Shown one piece after another: positions 50,419 to 60,130 of a stretch of 64,000 nt of DNA. Positions within the stretch are counted from its first letter, which is position 1, and every line of letters begins with the position of its first letter. Under the pieces are notes generated by a model. The model was given only the letters and a program-made list of their open reading frames with translations. It was not told the origin of the DNA and did no database searches. Made by a program: the position numbers and the translations under genes. The stretch is from Pseudobacter ginsenosidimutans (GTDB lineage: Bacteria; Bacteroidota; Bacteroidia; Chitinophagales; Chitinophagaceae): NCBI RefSeq assembly GCF_007970185.1, contig NZ_CP042431.1, forward strand, positions 6,617,342-6,681,341. The letters run 5' to 3'.

Positions 50419-52842
50419 ATGATAAAGAATTACTGGAAGATCGCTGTAAGGAATGTACTCCGCTACAAGGGGTACTCCGCCATCAATGTGGCCGGACTGG
50501 CCATCGGGATTGCGGCTTGCCTGTTGCTGTTCCTCGTGATCAGGTACGAGAATTCCTACGAGAAGTTCAATACCAATTATTCCCGCATATACAGGGCCGT
50601 TACGGAAGACAGGGACGCATCCGGTCTGGATTACAATCCGGGTACTCCCTTCCCTGCCATTGCCACCCTGCGCACACAAATGCCCGATGTAACCATCGCC
50701 GCCCTCAATGCGCATTTCGGCAGCCAGTTCACGGTGATCGGCCAACTGGAAGCAGGCACCAATATCGAAAAGAAATTCCTGGAAGACAGAGGCGCTTTCT
50801 TCATGGAGCCTGAATACTTCAAAATATTCGACGTGAAATGGCTCAGCGGTAATGCCGATGTGCTCAAGGCGCCCAATATGGCCGTGCTCAGCAAAGCCAC
50901 TGCCACAAAGTATTTCGGCAGCTGGGAAAAAGCCAACGGACAAACCATCCGGCTTGACAATTCCTATGTACTCACCGTAGGCGGCGTGTTTGATGATCAA
51001 CCCCTGAATTCCGATATGCCCATGAGTGTGATCACCAGCTACGCTACGCTCAGGACCATCAAAGATTATGGTTGGGACGAAGGCTGGGGATTGCTCAGCA
51101 GCAATCACCAGGTGATGATCCTCCGCCCGGAGAATATGAGTGAGGCTACCTTACAGGCACGTATAGACGAGTTCAACAAAAAGAACTTCCCCCAGAAAAA
51201 GAAAGACGATTACAGAAGAGCCGTGCTGCAGCCACTCAGCATGCTGCACTTCGATGACCGCATGGGCGGCAATTTCGGGGACCATGTGACCAGCAAGGCC
51301 TCACTGCTCACACTTTCGCTGATCGGCATACTGATCATCGTGATGGCCTGTATCAATTTCGTGAACCTGAGCACAGCGCAGGCCATTGGCCGCTCCCGCG
51401 AGGTAGGCGTGAGAAAAGTTCTCGGCGGTAACCGCTGGCAGCTGTTCTGGCAGATGATGGGCGAAACAGCCGTGATAGTGGTGTTCTCCGTGGGCATCGC
51501 ACTGCTGCTGGCGCAACTGGCATTGCCTTACCTGAAAACATTCATCAATATAGAAGAAACACCGGCCCTGTTCACAATGAACAATATGCTCTTCCTGCTG
51601 GGCATAGCCATTGCCGTTACATTGCTGGCAGGCTCCTACCCCGCACTGGTATTGAGCGGCTTCAGACCGGCGCTGGCACTGAAGAACAAGATCACATCCG
51701 CCAATGTAGGCGGCATCTCTATCCGCCGCGGACTGGTGATCACTCAGTTTGCCATCTCGCAGGTGCTGATCATCGGTACCATCATCGCCGTTTCGCAAAT
51801 GAACTTCGTGCGTAATGCAGACCTCGGATTCAAAAAGGATGCAGTGCTGGTATTGAACAGTCGCGCTGACAGCGCCGTGCTTTCCCGCCAGACGGCTTTC
51901 AAGGCAGCACTGAAAGACCTGAATGGTGTGGTGGATGTATCCCGCAACAGCGATGCCCCCTCTTCCGATAACAACTCATCATCCAATTTCTCATTCGATC
52001 ACCGCGGAGATGATGAGCCTTTCGATATCTTCCACAAATTCGCGGATGAAGATTATTTCAAAACCTATCAGCTGGAACTGCTGGCAGGACGTCCTTTCAG
52101 GAAAAGCGATACTATTTCCGAGATCGTGGTGAATGAAACATTTGTAGAAAAAGTGGGCGCAAAAAGTCCTGAGGAAGTGATCGGTAAAGAGATCAGGCTG
52201 GGCCGTGGCGGATGGAAGCCCATCGTTGGCGTGGTGAAGGATTTCAAGACCAATTCACTTCGTGAAAGTATCAAGCCACTGGAAATATCCTCTATGAGCA
52301 GCAGATACGGTCAGGTGGCCGTAAAATTCAGCGGCAGAAATTTCTCTCAAACCAATAAAGCCATCAAGGATGTCTGGGAAAAATTCTATCCCGAATATGC
52401 TTATAGCAGCTTCTTCGTGGATGAGAATATCGCTGAGTTCTACCTGCAGGAAGAACAATTAAGCAGGCTCTATAAATTCTTTGCAGCGCTGGCCATCTTC
52501 ATTTCCTGTTTGGGCTTATACGGACTGGTAAGTTTCATGGCTGTGCAGAAAACAAAGGAAGTGGGCATCCGCAAAGTACTTGGCGCCAGCACGGGCAATA
52601 TCGTTTACCTGTTCTCGAAAGAGTTCACCATCCTCATCAGCATTGCATTCGTGATTGCCACACCACTGGCCTGGCTGCTCATGAATAACTGGTTGCAGGA
52701 TTTTGTATTCCGCGTGCATATCAGCATCGGCGTATTCATTGTAGCGATCCTCATTTCACTGGGTATCGCCTGGATCACCGTTGGTTACAAAGCCGTGCGG
52801 GCCGCATTGGCCAGCCCGGTCAAGAGTTTGAGAAGTGAATAA
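50419..52842 (+). CDS. FtsX/MacB-type ABC permease 4 of the array
   Basis: 807 residues, 16 bp after permease 3. The N-terminus lacks the Leu-Trp-Lys-Asn tip seen in most others (it has RNVLRYKGYSAINVAG). The first FtsX loop is LSTAQAIGRSREVGVRKVLG (about 315) and the second QKTKEVGIRKVLGASTGNI (about 704). It shares the STAQ/TTAQ variant with permease 3, suggesting these two are sister copies. The second periplasmic domain has a Ser/Asp-rich loop (SDAPSSDNNSSSNFSFDH) not present in the others, a likely surface-exposed, ligand-facing insertion. Confidence 0.94.
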   Translation: MIKNYWKIAVRNVLRYKGYSAINVAGLAIGIAACLLLFLVIRYENSYEKFNTNYSRIYRAVTEDRDASGLDYNPGTPFPAIATLRTQMPDVTIAALNAHFGSQFTVIGQLEAGTNIEKKFLEDRGAFFMEPEYFKIFDVKWLSGNADVLKAPNMAVLSKATATKYFGSWEKANGQTIRLDNSYVLTVGGVFDDQPLNSDMPMSVITSYATLRTIKDYGWDEGWGLLSSNHQVMILRPENMSEATLQARIDEFNKKNFPQKKKDDYRRAVLQPLSMLHFDDRMGGNFGDHVTSKASLLTLSLIGILIIVMACINFVNLSTAQAIGRSREVGVRKVLGGNRWQLFWQMMGETAVIVVFSVGIALLLAQLALPYLKTFINIEETPALFTMNNMLFLLGIAIAVTLLAGSYPALVLSGFRPALALKNKITSANVGGISIRRGLVITQFAISQVLIIGTIIAVSQMNFVRNADLGFKKDAVLVLNSRADSAVLSRQTAFKAALKDLNGVVDVSRNSDAPSSDNNSSSNFSFDHRGDDEPFDIFHKFADEDYFKTYQLELLAGRPFRKSDTISEIVVNETFVEKVGAKSPEEVIGKEIRLGRGGWKPIVGVVKDFKTNSLRESIKPLEISSMSSRYGQVAVKFSGRNFSQTNKAIKDVWEKFYPEYAYSSFFVDENIAEFYLQEEQLSRLYKFFAALAIFISCLGLYGLVSFMAVQKTKEVGIRKVLGASTGNIVYLFSKEFTILISIAFVIATPLAWLLMNNWLQDFVFRVHISIGVFIVAILISLGIAWITVGYKAVRAALASPVKSLRSE

Positions 52843-52873
52843 ACCATCATAGCCATTCCTTAAAACAACCTTT

Positions 52874-55264
52874 ATGTTCAGAAACCTTCTTAAAACGGCC
52901 TTTCGCAATCTCTGGCGGCACAAGGCTTTTTCGTTCATCAATATCATGGGCCTCACCATTGGCATGACGGCCTGCTTCCTGATATTCCTGTTCGTGAAGT
53001 TTGAGCTGAGCTATGAGAATTTCCATCCGAAGGCAGACAGGATCTACAAGATTGCGGCAGATATCAAAACGCCCACTGAAGTGATCCACGCCGGAGGGCC
53101 CTCCTTTGCCGTACCACCGAACCTGAAAACGGAATTTCCGGAAGTGGAGGAGTTTGCAAGGGTGCTCAATACACCGATGATCGTACGCTATGGCGAAATC
53201 AAGTTCAAAGAAGATAATATTCTGGTGGTTGACTCCGCTGCCTTCCGCATTTTTGGCTGGCAATTGCTGAAGGGCGATCCCAATACCGCTTTGGCAGCCC
53301 CATTCTCCGCTGTACTCACGGAAACTGCCGCTAAAAAATATTTCGGAAATGAAGACCCCATGGGCAAGACCTTATTGTTGGGAGATCAGGCCCGTCCCAA
53401 TATCGTAACGGGTGTAATGAAAGATCTCCCTGAAAACACACAGATCAATTCGCCCATGATCTTCAGCATGAGCTCACTCACAGCCGAGCTCAATCCGAAC
53501 CTCGATAAACAATGGGGCAATTACGGCGCCGATGCCTACATTCTGTTGAAAACCGGCACCACCGGCGCAGACCTGGAAAAGAAGCTCCCCGATTTCCTGA
53601 AAAGAATGAATGGTGAGGAAATGGACAAATGGAAAATGTGGGTGACCCTTTTCCTGAAGCCCGTCCGTGATGTATATCTCTATTCAGACCGTAACGACGG
53701 CAAGAGCGGTAAGATCAACAATGTGTACATTTTTTCTATTGTTGCCATCTTCATACTCGTTATCGCCTGTATCAATTTCGTGAACCTTACAACAGCCCGC
53801 TCCACCGAACGCGCCAAGGAAGTAGGGATCCGAAAAGTGGCCGGGGCCGGCAAGTACCAGCTTATCAGGCAATTCATTGGAGAATCCCTGATCATCAGCC
53901 TCATCGCTTTCGGTTTGGCATTACTGTTAACCATGCTGCTATTACCCATGTTCAATAACCTGGCAGGAAAGACAATCAGCACCGGCGTATTCTCCAACTG
54001 GCAATATCCCGCCTGGTTGTTTGTGGCATCCGTTGGCATCGGATTGCTGGCTGGCTTCTATCCTGCCCTGGTACTGGCAAGGTTCAGGCCCATCGTGGTA
54101 TTGAAAGGCAGGTTCGCCACAGGAACAAAAGGCATCCTGCTGAGAAAAGGATTGGTGGTAGCGCAGTTCACCATCTCCATTGCATTGATCATCGCCACAC
54201 TGGTGGTGTATTTTCAAACCAGCTATATGCGCAACCAGGACCTGGGCTTCAAGAAAGACCAGATGCTGGTGATCAGAACGGAAGCCACTAAAACGCAGAA
54301 GACCTTCAAGGAAGAGATCAGGAAAATTCCCGGTGTGAAATCAGTTTCACTCGGATCCAGTGTGCCCGGTAACGGCTGGAATGGCGCCTACTCGGAAATA
54401 GAAAATACGAGTGGCGAATACCAGGTGGCCAACCTAAACCTGATCTTCGTGGATTTCGATTATATGCCACAGTTAGAGATCCAGATGGTGGCCGGCAGGC
54501 AATTCTCCAGGGATTTCCTCACAGATACCACAAAAGCCATGGTGATCAACGAATCCGCTGTTAAGATGTTCGGCTACTCCGATCCCAAACAGGCCATCGG
54601 CAAAAAATACAAACAATGGGGCAGTGAAGGACAGATCATTGGGGTGATGAAGGACTTCAACTACAATGGTCTGCAGGAAGAGATCAAGCCCCTCACCTTA
54701 CGTATGGCTGAATCCGGCAATGGCGGTTATGACCACCTCACTGTGAATGTGGCAGGTGGACAGATCCCGGTCACCATTGCTGCTATCAAAAAGAAATGGA
54801 AAGAGATGGTTCCCAATCTTCCTTTCTCCTACACTTTCATCGATGAAATTTTCGATCATAAATACCGCGATGAGCAGCGCTTCGGCGAGCTCTTCCTGAA
54901 TTTTGCCGCACTGGCGATACTCATCTCCTGTCTTGGTTTGCTGGGCCTCACCGCCTACAGCACCATGCAACGCACCAAAGAGATCGGTATCCGTAAAGTA
55001 ATGGGAGCCAGCGTGAGCAATATCCTGCACCTGCTGTCGAAGGAATTCATCTGGCTGGCTGGCATCTCCTTCGTGGTGTCTGCTCCGTTAGCCTGGTTCT
55101 TCATGCATAAATGGTTGCAGAATTTCGCATACAGGATCAATATCACCTGGTCTGTTTTCGCCATTGCCGGCACGGCAGCCCTGCTGATTGGCCTGTTCAC
55201 CATCAGTTTCCAGGCAGTGAAAGCGGCCATCGCCAATCCTGTAAAAGCATTGAGAACCGAATAA
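52874..55264 (+). CDS. FtsX/MacB-type ABC permease 5 of the array
   Basis: 796 residues, 31 bp after permease 4. The first FtsX loop reads LTTARSTERAKEVGIRKVAG (about 302) and the second QRTKEIGIRKVMGASVSNI (about 693). The first periplasmic domain carries GGPSFAVPPNLKTEFPEVEE, resembling the equivalent part of permease 6, and the second contains a distinctive Gly-rich turn (SSVPGNGWNGAYSEIEN). The inter-half motif is FYPALVLARFRPIVVLKG, with LAR replacing LSS. Confidence 0.94.
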   Translation: MFRNLLKTAFRNLWRHKAFSFINIMGLTIGMTACFLIFLFVKFELSYENFHPKADRIYKIAADIKTPTEVIHAGGPSFAVPPNLKTEFPEVEEFARVLNTPMIVRYGEIKFKEDNILVVDSAAFRIFGWQLLKGDPNTALAAPFSAVLTETAAKKYFGNEDPMGKTLLLGDQARPNIVTGVMKDLPENTQINSPMIFSMSSLTAELNPNLDKQWGNYGADAYILLKTGTTGADLEKKLPDFLKRMNGEEMDKWKMWVTLFLKPVRDVYLYSDRNDGKSGKINNVYIFSIVAIFILVIACINFVNLTTARSTERAKEVGIRKVAGAGKYQLIRQFIGESLIISLIAFGLALLLTMLLLPMFNNLAGKTISTGVFSNWQYPAWLFVASVGIGLLAGFYPALVLARFRPIVVLKGRFATGTKGILLRKGLVVAQFTISIALIIATLVVYFQTSYMRNQDLGFKKDQMLVIRTEATKTQKTFKEEIRKIPGVKSVSLGSSVPGNGWNGAYSEIENTSGEYQVANLNLIFVDFDYMPQLEIQMVAGRQFSRDFLTDTTKAMVINESAVKMFGYSDPKQAIGKKYKQWGSEGQIIGVMKDFNYNGLQEEIKPLTLRMAESGNGGYDHLTVNVAGGQIPVTIAAIKKKWKEMVPNLPFSYTFIDEIFDHKYRDEQRFGELFLNFAALAILISCLGLLGLTAYSTMQRTKEIGIRKVMGASVSNILHLLSKEFIWLAGISFVVSAPLAWFFMHKWLQNFAYRINITWSVFAIAGTAALLIGLFTISFQAVKAAIANPVKALRTE

Positions 55265-55276
55265 AATCTGTAAGCC

Positions 55277-57697
55277 ATGTTCCGGAACTATTGGAAGATC
55301 GCCTTAAGGAGTTTGTGGAAGAACAAGAGCTTCTCAGCCCTCAACATTACCGGGCTGGCAATGGGCCTCGCGGCCTGTCTCCTCATCCTCCTGTATGTGA
55401 AAGATGAACTGAGCTTCGACAAGTACAATACAAATGCGGACCGCATTTACCGGATCGATACCGATATCCGTTTCGGCGGTTCCGATTTCCTGATCGCTAC
55501 CGGTCCGGATCCGCTGGCCAAAGTACTGAAAGATGAGTTCCCGCAGATCGAAGCCGTGGCGCGCTTTCGCGGGCAGGGCAACCAGCTCTTCCGCAAGGGC
55601 ACGGAGAATATCATGGAAGACCGCGTGATCTATGCAGATGCTTCCATCTTTGATGTATTCACATTGCCTGTACTTGATGGCAATCCGCGGCGGGCGCTGC
55701 AACAGCCCAATACCGTTGTGATCACGGAATCCACAGCCAGAAAATATTTCGGCAAAACAACAGTGGCCGGGCAATACCTGGAAACAGGCAATCGTAATTT
55801 GCAGATTGCCGGCGTGATCAGGGATCTTCCTGCAACCTCCCATTTCAAATACGATTTCTTCATATCACTGGAAACACTGGAGGAAAGCCGCCGCAACCAC
55901 TGGCTCGGCAATAATTTCAACACCTATTTTTTATTGAAGGAAGGCGCTGGCCCCGAAACTGTGCAGGCAGGTTTACGTGGCATCGTTGTAAAACATGTTG
56001 CCCCTCAATTGAAGGGCCTCCTCAACAGTACACTGGATGAACTGGAAAAAAAGGGTGATCATATCCGTTATGATATCCGTCCGCTTACCTCCATCCATCT
56101 TCATTCAGACCTTATAGCTGAACTGGGAGCGAACAGCAATGTGCAATATGTGTATATTTTTTCTGCTGTTGCCTTGTTCATCCTCCTGATCGCATGTGTC
56201 AATTTCATGAACCTTTCCACAGCCAGGTCTTCCAACCGAGCACGTGAAGTGGGTGTAAGGAAAGTGATGGGCTCATTACGCAGGAGCCTGGTGATGCAGT
56301 TCCTGATGGAATCCATTGTTATCAGCATCGTATCCCTGCTGCTGGCGTTGATCCTGGCCTGGTCCTTCCTTCCCTGGTTCAACCAGCTAAGCGGCAAGTC
56401 CATAGATTTTGCAAAAGAGATAACTCCGGGTGTTGGCCTCATCCTCATTGGCTTTGCCATTGTGGTGGGCATCATTGCAGGCAGTTATCCGGCCTTCTTC
56501 CTCTCCTCCTTCCAGCCCATCAAAGTACTGAAAGGAAAGCTGGCAGCAGGTTTCAGAACAGGCTGGATGCGGAATTCACTGGTGGTTTTCCAGTTCGGCA
56601 TTTCTATTTTTCTCATTATTGGCACGGTGGTCATTTACAATCAGCTCAATTATATCCGCAATAAGAAAACAGGGTTCAACCGCGAACAGGTGCTGATTGT
56701 GAATGATGCACAGATCCTCGGCAATAAATCGACACTGTTCAAGGACGAAGTGAAAAGATCAGGGATCGCCAGAGATGTTACCATGACCGGCTACCTGCCT
56801 ACCAGCTCCGACCGCAATACAGATGTTGTGTTCAAAGATGCTACCGCCACATCTTCCAACAGTGTTTCATTGCAGATATGGGCAGTAGATGAAGACTATG
56901 TGCCTACGCTCGGCATGGAAATGGCAGCGGGCAGGAATTTCAGTCGTGATTTCCCAACGGATTCTTCCGCCGTGCTGATCAATGAAGCAGCAGCCAAAAT
57001 ATTCGGCTATACCAATCCGGTAGGTCAGACCATCTACATGCCAGATGGTTATATCGGCAGCAGCAATTCTCCCTACACTATCGTAGGTGTGGTAAAGGAT
57101 TTCAATTTCAACAGCATGCGCGAGACTGTTGGTCCCCTGCTGTTGCAGAACCGCTTCGACAGAGGCTCGGTAGCCATCCGGATTCCCGCAGGCAACCAGC
57201 AAACTGCTGTTGACAAAGTTCGCGATATCTGGAAAGGGATTGCGCCGGACCAACCATTCCGCTTCACTTTCATGGATGAGGATTTCAACAGGATCTACGA
57301 GGCCGAACAACGCACCGGCAAGATCTCACTCGCCTTTTCGATACTGGCCGTGATGATCGCCTGTCTTGGATTATTCGGGCTGGCTGCCTATGCAGCCGAG
57401 CAACGCACGAAAGAGATCGGCATCCGCAAAGTATTGGGTGCATCCGTTGGCGGCATTGTTCAGTTGTTATCAAAGGACTTTCTGAAACTGGTATTCATTG
57501 CAGAGCTCATCGCTTTCCCCTTTGCCTGGTGGGCAATGAACAACTGGTTGCAACATTTTGCATACAGAAGCGCCATTAGCTGGTGGGTATTTGCCGGAAC
57601 AGCTATTGTTACGTTATTGATCGCCATACTGACCGTGAGTTTTCAGGCTATCCGTGCTGCATTGAGTAATCCTGTAGAGAGCCTGAGAAATGAATAA
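55277..57697 (+). CDS. FtsX/MacB-type ABC permease 6 of the array
   Basis: 806 residues, only 12 bp after permease 5, the tightest spacing in the array. The first FtsX loop is LSTARSSNRAREVGVRKVMG (about 309) and the second QRTKEIGIRKVLGASVGGI (about 702). IHLHSDLIAELGANSNVQ before the second membrane segment groups it loosely with permease 1. The second periplasmic domain has a Thr/Ser-rich loop (TGYLPTSSDRNTDVVF). The C-terminus ends NPVESLRNE, where the others have NPVKSL or NPTKSL. Confidence 0.94.
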   Translation: MFRNYWKIALRSLWKNKSFSALNITGLAMGLAACLLILLYVKDELSFDKYNTNADRIYRIDTDIRFGGSDFLIATGPDPLAKVLKDEFPQIEAVARFRGQGNQLFRKGTENIMEDRVIYADASIFDVFTLPVLDGNPRRALQQPNTVVITESTARKYFGKTTVAGQYLETGNRNLQIAGVIRDLPATSHFKYDFFISLETLEESRRNHWLGNNFNTYFLLKEGAGPETVQAGLRGIVVKHVAPQLKGLLNSTLDELEKKGDHIRYDIRPLTSIHLHSDLIAELGANSNVQYVYIFSAVALFILLIACVNFMNLSTARSSNRAREVGVRKVMGSLRRSLVMQFLMESIVISIVSLLLALILAWSFLPWFNQLSGKSIDFAKEITPGVGLILIGFAIVVGIIAGSYPAFFLSSFQPIKVLKGKLAAGFRTGWMRNSLVVFQFGISIFLIIGTVVIYNQLNYIRNKKTGFNREQVLIVNDAQILGNKSTLFKDEVKRSGIARDVTMTGYLPTSSDRNTDVVFKDATATSSNSVSLQIWAVDEDYVPTLGMEMAAGRNFSRDFPTDSSAVLINEAAAKIFGYTNPVGQTIYMPDGYIGSSNSPYTIVGVVKDFNFNSMRETVGPLLLQNRFDRGSVAIRIPAGNQQTAVDKVRDIWKGIAPDQPFRFTFMDEDFNRIYEAEQRTGKISLAFSILAVMIACLGLFGLAAYAAEQRTKEIGIRKVLGASVGGIVQLLSKDFLKLVFIAELIAFPFAWWAMNNWLQHFAYRSAISWWVFAGTAIVTLLIAILTVSFQAIRAALSNPVESLRNE

Positions 57698-57724
57698 AAA
57701 CAGAAAAGAATAAAACGCCATAGC

Positions 57725-60106
57725 ATGCTCATCAATTCCCTGAAGATTGCCTGGCGCAATCTGATGAAAAGTAAATCTTTTTCACTGATCAATATCCTGG
57801 GACTATCTACCGGCATGGCCGTAGTGATCCTAATCGGGCTCTGGATACATGATGAGCTCAGCTATGATCAGTATCACAAGAATTACAGCGCTATTGGTCA
57901 GATGATGACCATTCAGAAAAGGGATGGGAAATACAATGCGCACACATATATCGCTGCGCCGCTGGCGCAGGCATTGAGAACGGAATATCCCGATGATTTC
58001 AAGGCCGTGGCCCTCACCTCACCCAAAAGCAACTGGTTGCTGGGATATGGAGACAAGAAATTCAACAGGGACGGGATGTGGGTGGAACCTGAATTCCCGG
58101 AAATGATGGGACTGAAAATGATAAAGGGGAATTATGCAGGTCTCAAAGATCCCAGTTCTATTTTTTTATCACAGTCGATGTCTTCCGCACTTTTCGGGAA
58201 TGATGATCCGATCAACAAAACCATTCGCGTCAACAACACGCAGGATGTGAAAGTAGCTGGCATCTACGAGGATCTTCCTCACAATACATCACTGAACGGT
58301 GCTGCCTATTTCGGCACCTGGTCAACCTTCGAAGCGCTGAACGGCATTGCCAGGGATGCAGACGATGCCTGGGGCATGCACAGTTTCCTCTGCTTTGTGC
58401 AACTTAATGCCGCTGATAATTTTGAGCAGGTCACCAAAAAAGTGGAACATATTCCCATGAAACATTTGGTGGCTGCGGAATCAGGCGAAGAAAGCGTAGT
58501 AGTGCATCCGATGAAGGACTGGTACCTGCGCAGTGAATTCAAAACAGGTAAGGCAAGTGGCGGCCGCATTCAGTTTGTCTGGCTCTTCGGTATCATCGGG
58601 GCTTTTGTATTATTGCTGGCCTGTATCAATTTCATGAATCTCAGCACCGCCCGCTCTGAAAAAAGAGCCAGGGAAGTGGGCATCAGGAAAGCCATCGGCT
58701 CCATGCGGCAACAACTTATCAGGCAGTTCCTGACTGAATCTGTGCTGGTGGCGATCGTATCCGCCATCATCTCTATAATACTCGTTTACATCAGTATCGG
58801 CTGGTTCAATCAGCTGGCCGCAAAAGAAATAAACATCCTCTGGGACCAGCCACTGTTCTGGATCTCAATTGCAGGGTTCACCATCATTACCGGTCTGCTC
58901 GCTGGTAGTTATCCCGCATTCTATCTTTCTTCTTTCCAGCCCGTAAAAGTTTTGAAAGGCACATTCAGGTCAGGAAGGTTCGCGGCTATTCCCCGCAAAG
59001 TGCTGGTGGTGCTGCAATTCACTGTGAGTATTGTGCTGATCATCGGAACTATTGTGGTGCTTCGGCAGATCCAGCATGCACGCAACCGGCCTGTGGGCTT
59101 CGCACGTGAAGGACTGATCCAGATCTTCATCAATACACCTGAGCTTCGCGGCCATTATGATGTGCTGCGCGATGACCTGTTGAAAACCGGCGTGGTGGCC
59201 AATATGGGGCAATCATCTTCCCCTGTCACCAATCTCTGGGCATCACAGGTAGGTTTCCAGTGGCAGGGAATGGATCCCAATTCCGTTCCTGTTTTTGGCA
59301 CTACTGCCGTTACACATGATTTCGGAAATACTGTTCAGTGGAATATCACCAAAGGAAGGGATTTCAGCAGGGAATTCGCATCCGACTCAAGCGGACTGGT
59401 ACTGAATGAAGCTGCTGTGGAGCTCACCGGCTTCAAGGATCCGGTTGGTCAGATCATCAATTGGAATGGCGACAGGTACCATGTGATCGGCGTGGTGAAG
59501 AATATCATCATGACATCGCCTTATCAGCCTGTGCAGCCCGGCATCTTTTTGCTCAGCTATAACTGGAGCGAAGTGATCAATATCCGCATCAAACCCGAAA
59601 CCAGCTTACCCACAGCGCTGGCATCCATAGAAAAAGTTTTCAGGAAACATGATCCTGCTTCTCCCTTCGAATACAAGTTTGCAGATGAGCTGTATGGTTC
59701 CAAATTCGCTGCCGAGGAAAGGATCGGTAAGCTCGGTGGATTCTTTGCAGCGCTGGCCATTTTCATCAGCTGCCTGGGAATATTCGGACTGGCTTCCTAT
59801 GTAGCCGAGCAACGCGTGAAAGAGATCGGAGTACGCAAGGTTTTAGGAGCCTCCGTGTTAAGCATCTGGCAATTGTTATCGAAGGATTTTCTGCTGCTGG
59901 TATTCATCGCATTCCTGATTTCCACGCCGCTTGCTTATTTGTTCATGAAGAACTGGCTGCAAAGCTACCAGTACCGTACAGAGCTGAGCTGGTGGTTATT
60001 TGGCGTAGCCCTGGGCGGCGCATTGATCATCACTATTTCCACAGTAAGCTACCAGGCAATACGAGCGGCCCTGAGCAATCCCGTCAAAAGTCTGAGAAGC
60101 GAATAA
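57725..60106 (+). CDS. FtsX/MacB-type ABC permease 7 of the array
   Basis: 793 residues, 27 bp after permease 6. It is clearly closest to permease 8 along the whole length: RKVLVVLQFTVSI with LIIGTIVV, HARNRPVGF, a matching SSPVTNLW/VGFQWQGMDP segment, THDFGNTVQWNITKGRDFS, and SPYQPVQPGIFLLSYNW. The first FtsX loop reads LSTARSEKRAREVGIRKAIG (about 304), the second QRVKEIGVRKVLGASVLSI (about 690). Together with permeases 2 and 8 it forms the Trp-rich subgroup. Confidence 0.94.
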   Translation: MLINSLKIAWRNLMKSKSFSLINILGLSTGMAVVILIGLWIHDELSYDQYHKNYSAIGQMMTIQKRDGKYNAHTYIAAPLAQALRTEYPDDFKAVALTSPKSNWLLGYGDKKFNRDGMWVEPEFPEMMGLKMIKGNYAGLKDPSSIFLSQSMSSALFGNDDPINKTIRVNNTQDVKVAGIYEDLPHNTSLNGAAYFGTWSTFEALNGIARDADDAWGMHSFLCFVQLNAADNFEQVTKKVEHIPMKHLVAAESGEESVVVHPMKDWYLRSEFKTGKASGGRIQFVWLFGIIGAFVLLLACINFMNLSTARSEKRAREVGIRKAIGSMRQQLIRQFLTESVLVAIVSAIISIILVYISIGWFNQLAAKEINILWDQPLFWISIAGFTIITGLLAGSYPAFYLSSFQPVKVLKGTFRSGRFAAIPRKVLVVLQFTVSIVLIIGTIVVLRQIQHARNRPVGFAREGLIQIFINTPELRGHYDVLRDDLLKTGVVANMGQSSSPVTNLWASQVGFQWQGMDPNSVPVFGTTAVTHDFGNTVQWNITKGRDFSREFASDSSGLVLNEAAVELTGFKDPVGQIINWNGDRYHVIGVVKNIIMTSPYQPVQPGIFLLSYNWSEVINIRIKPETSLPTALASIEKVFRKHDPASPFEYKFADELYGSKFAAEERIGKLGGFFAALAIFISCLGIFGLASYVAEQRVKEIGVRKVLGASVLSIWQLLSKDFLLLVFIAFLISTPLAYLFMKNWLQSYQYRTELSWWLFGVALGGALIITISTVSYQAIRAALSNPVKSLRSE

Positions 60107-60130
60107 TACTAATTTTTAAAACACCCGCAT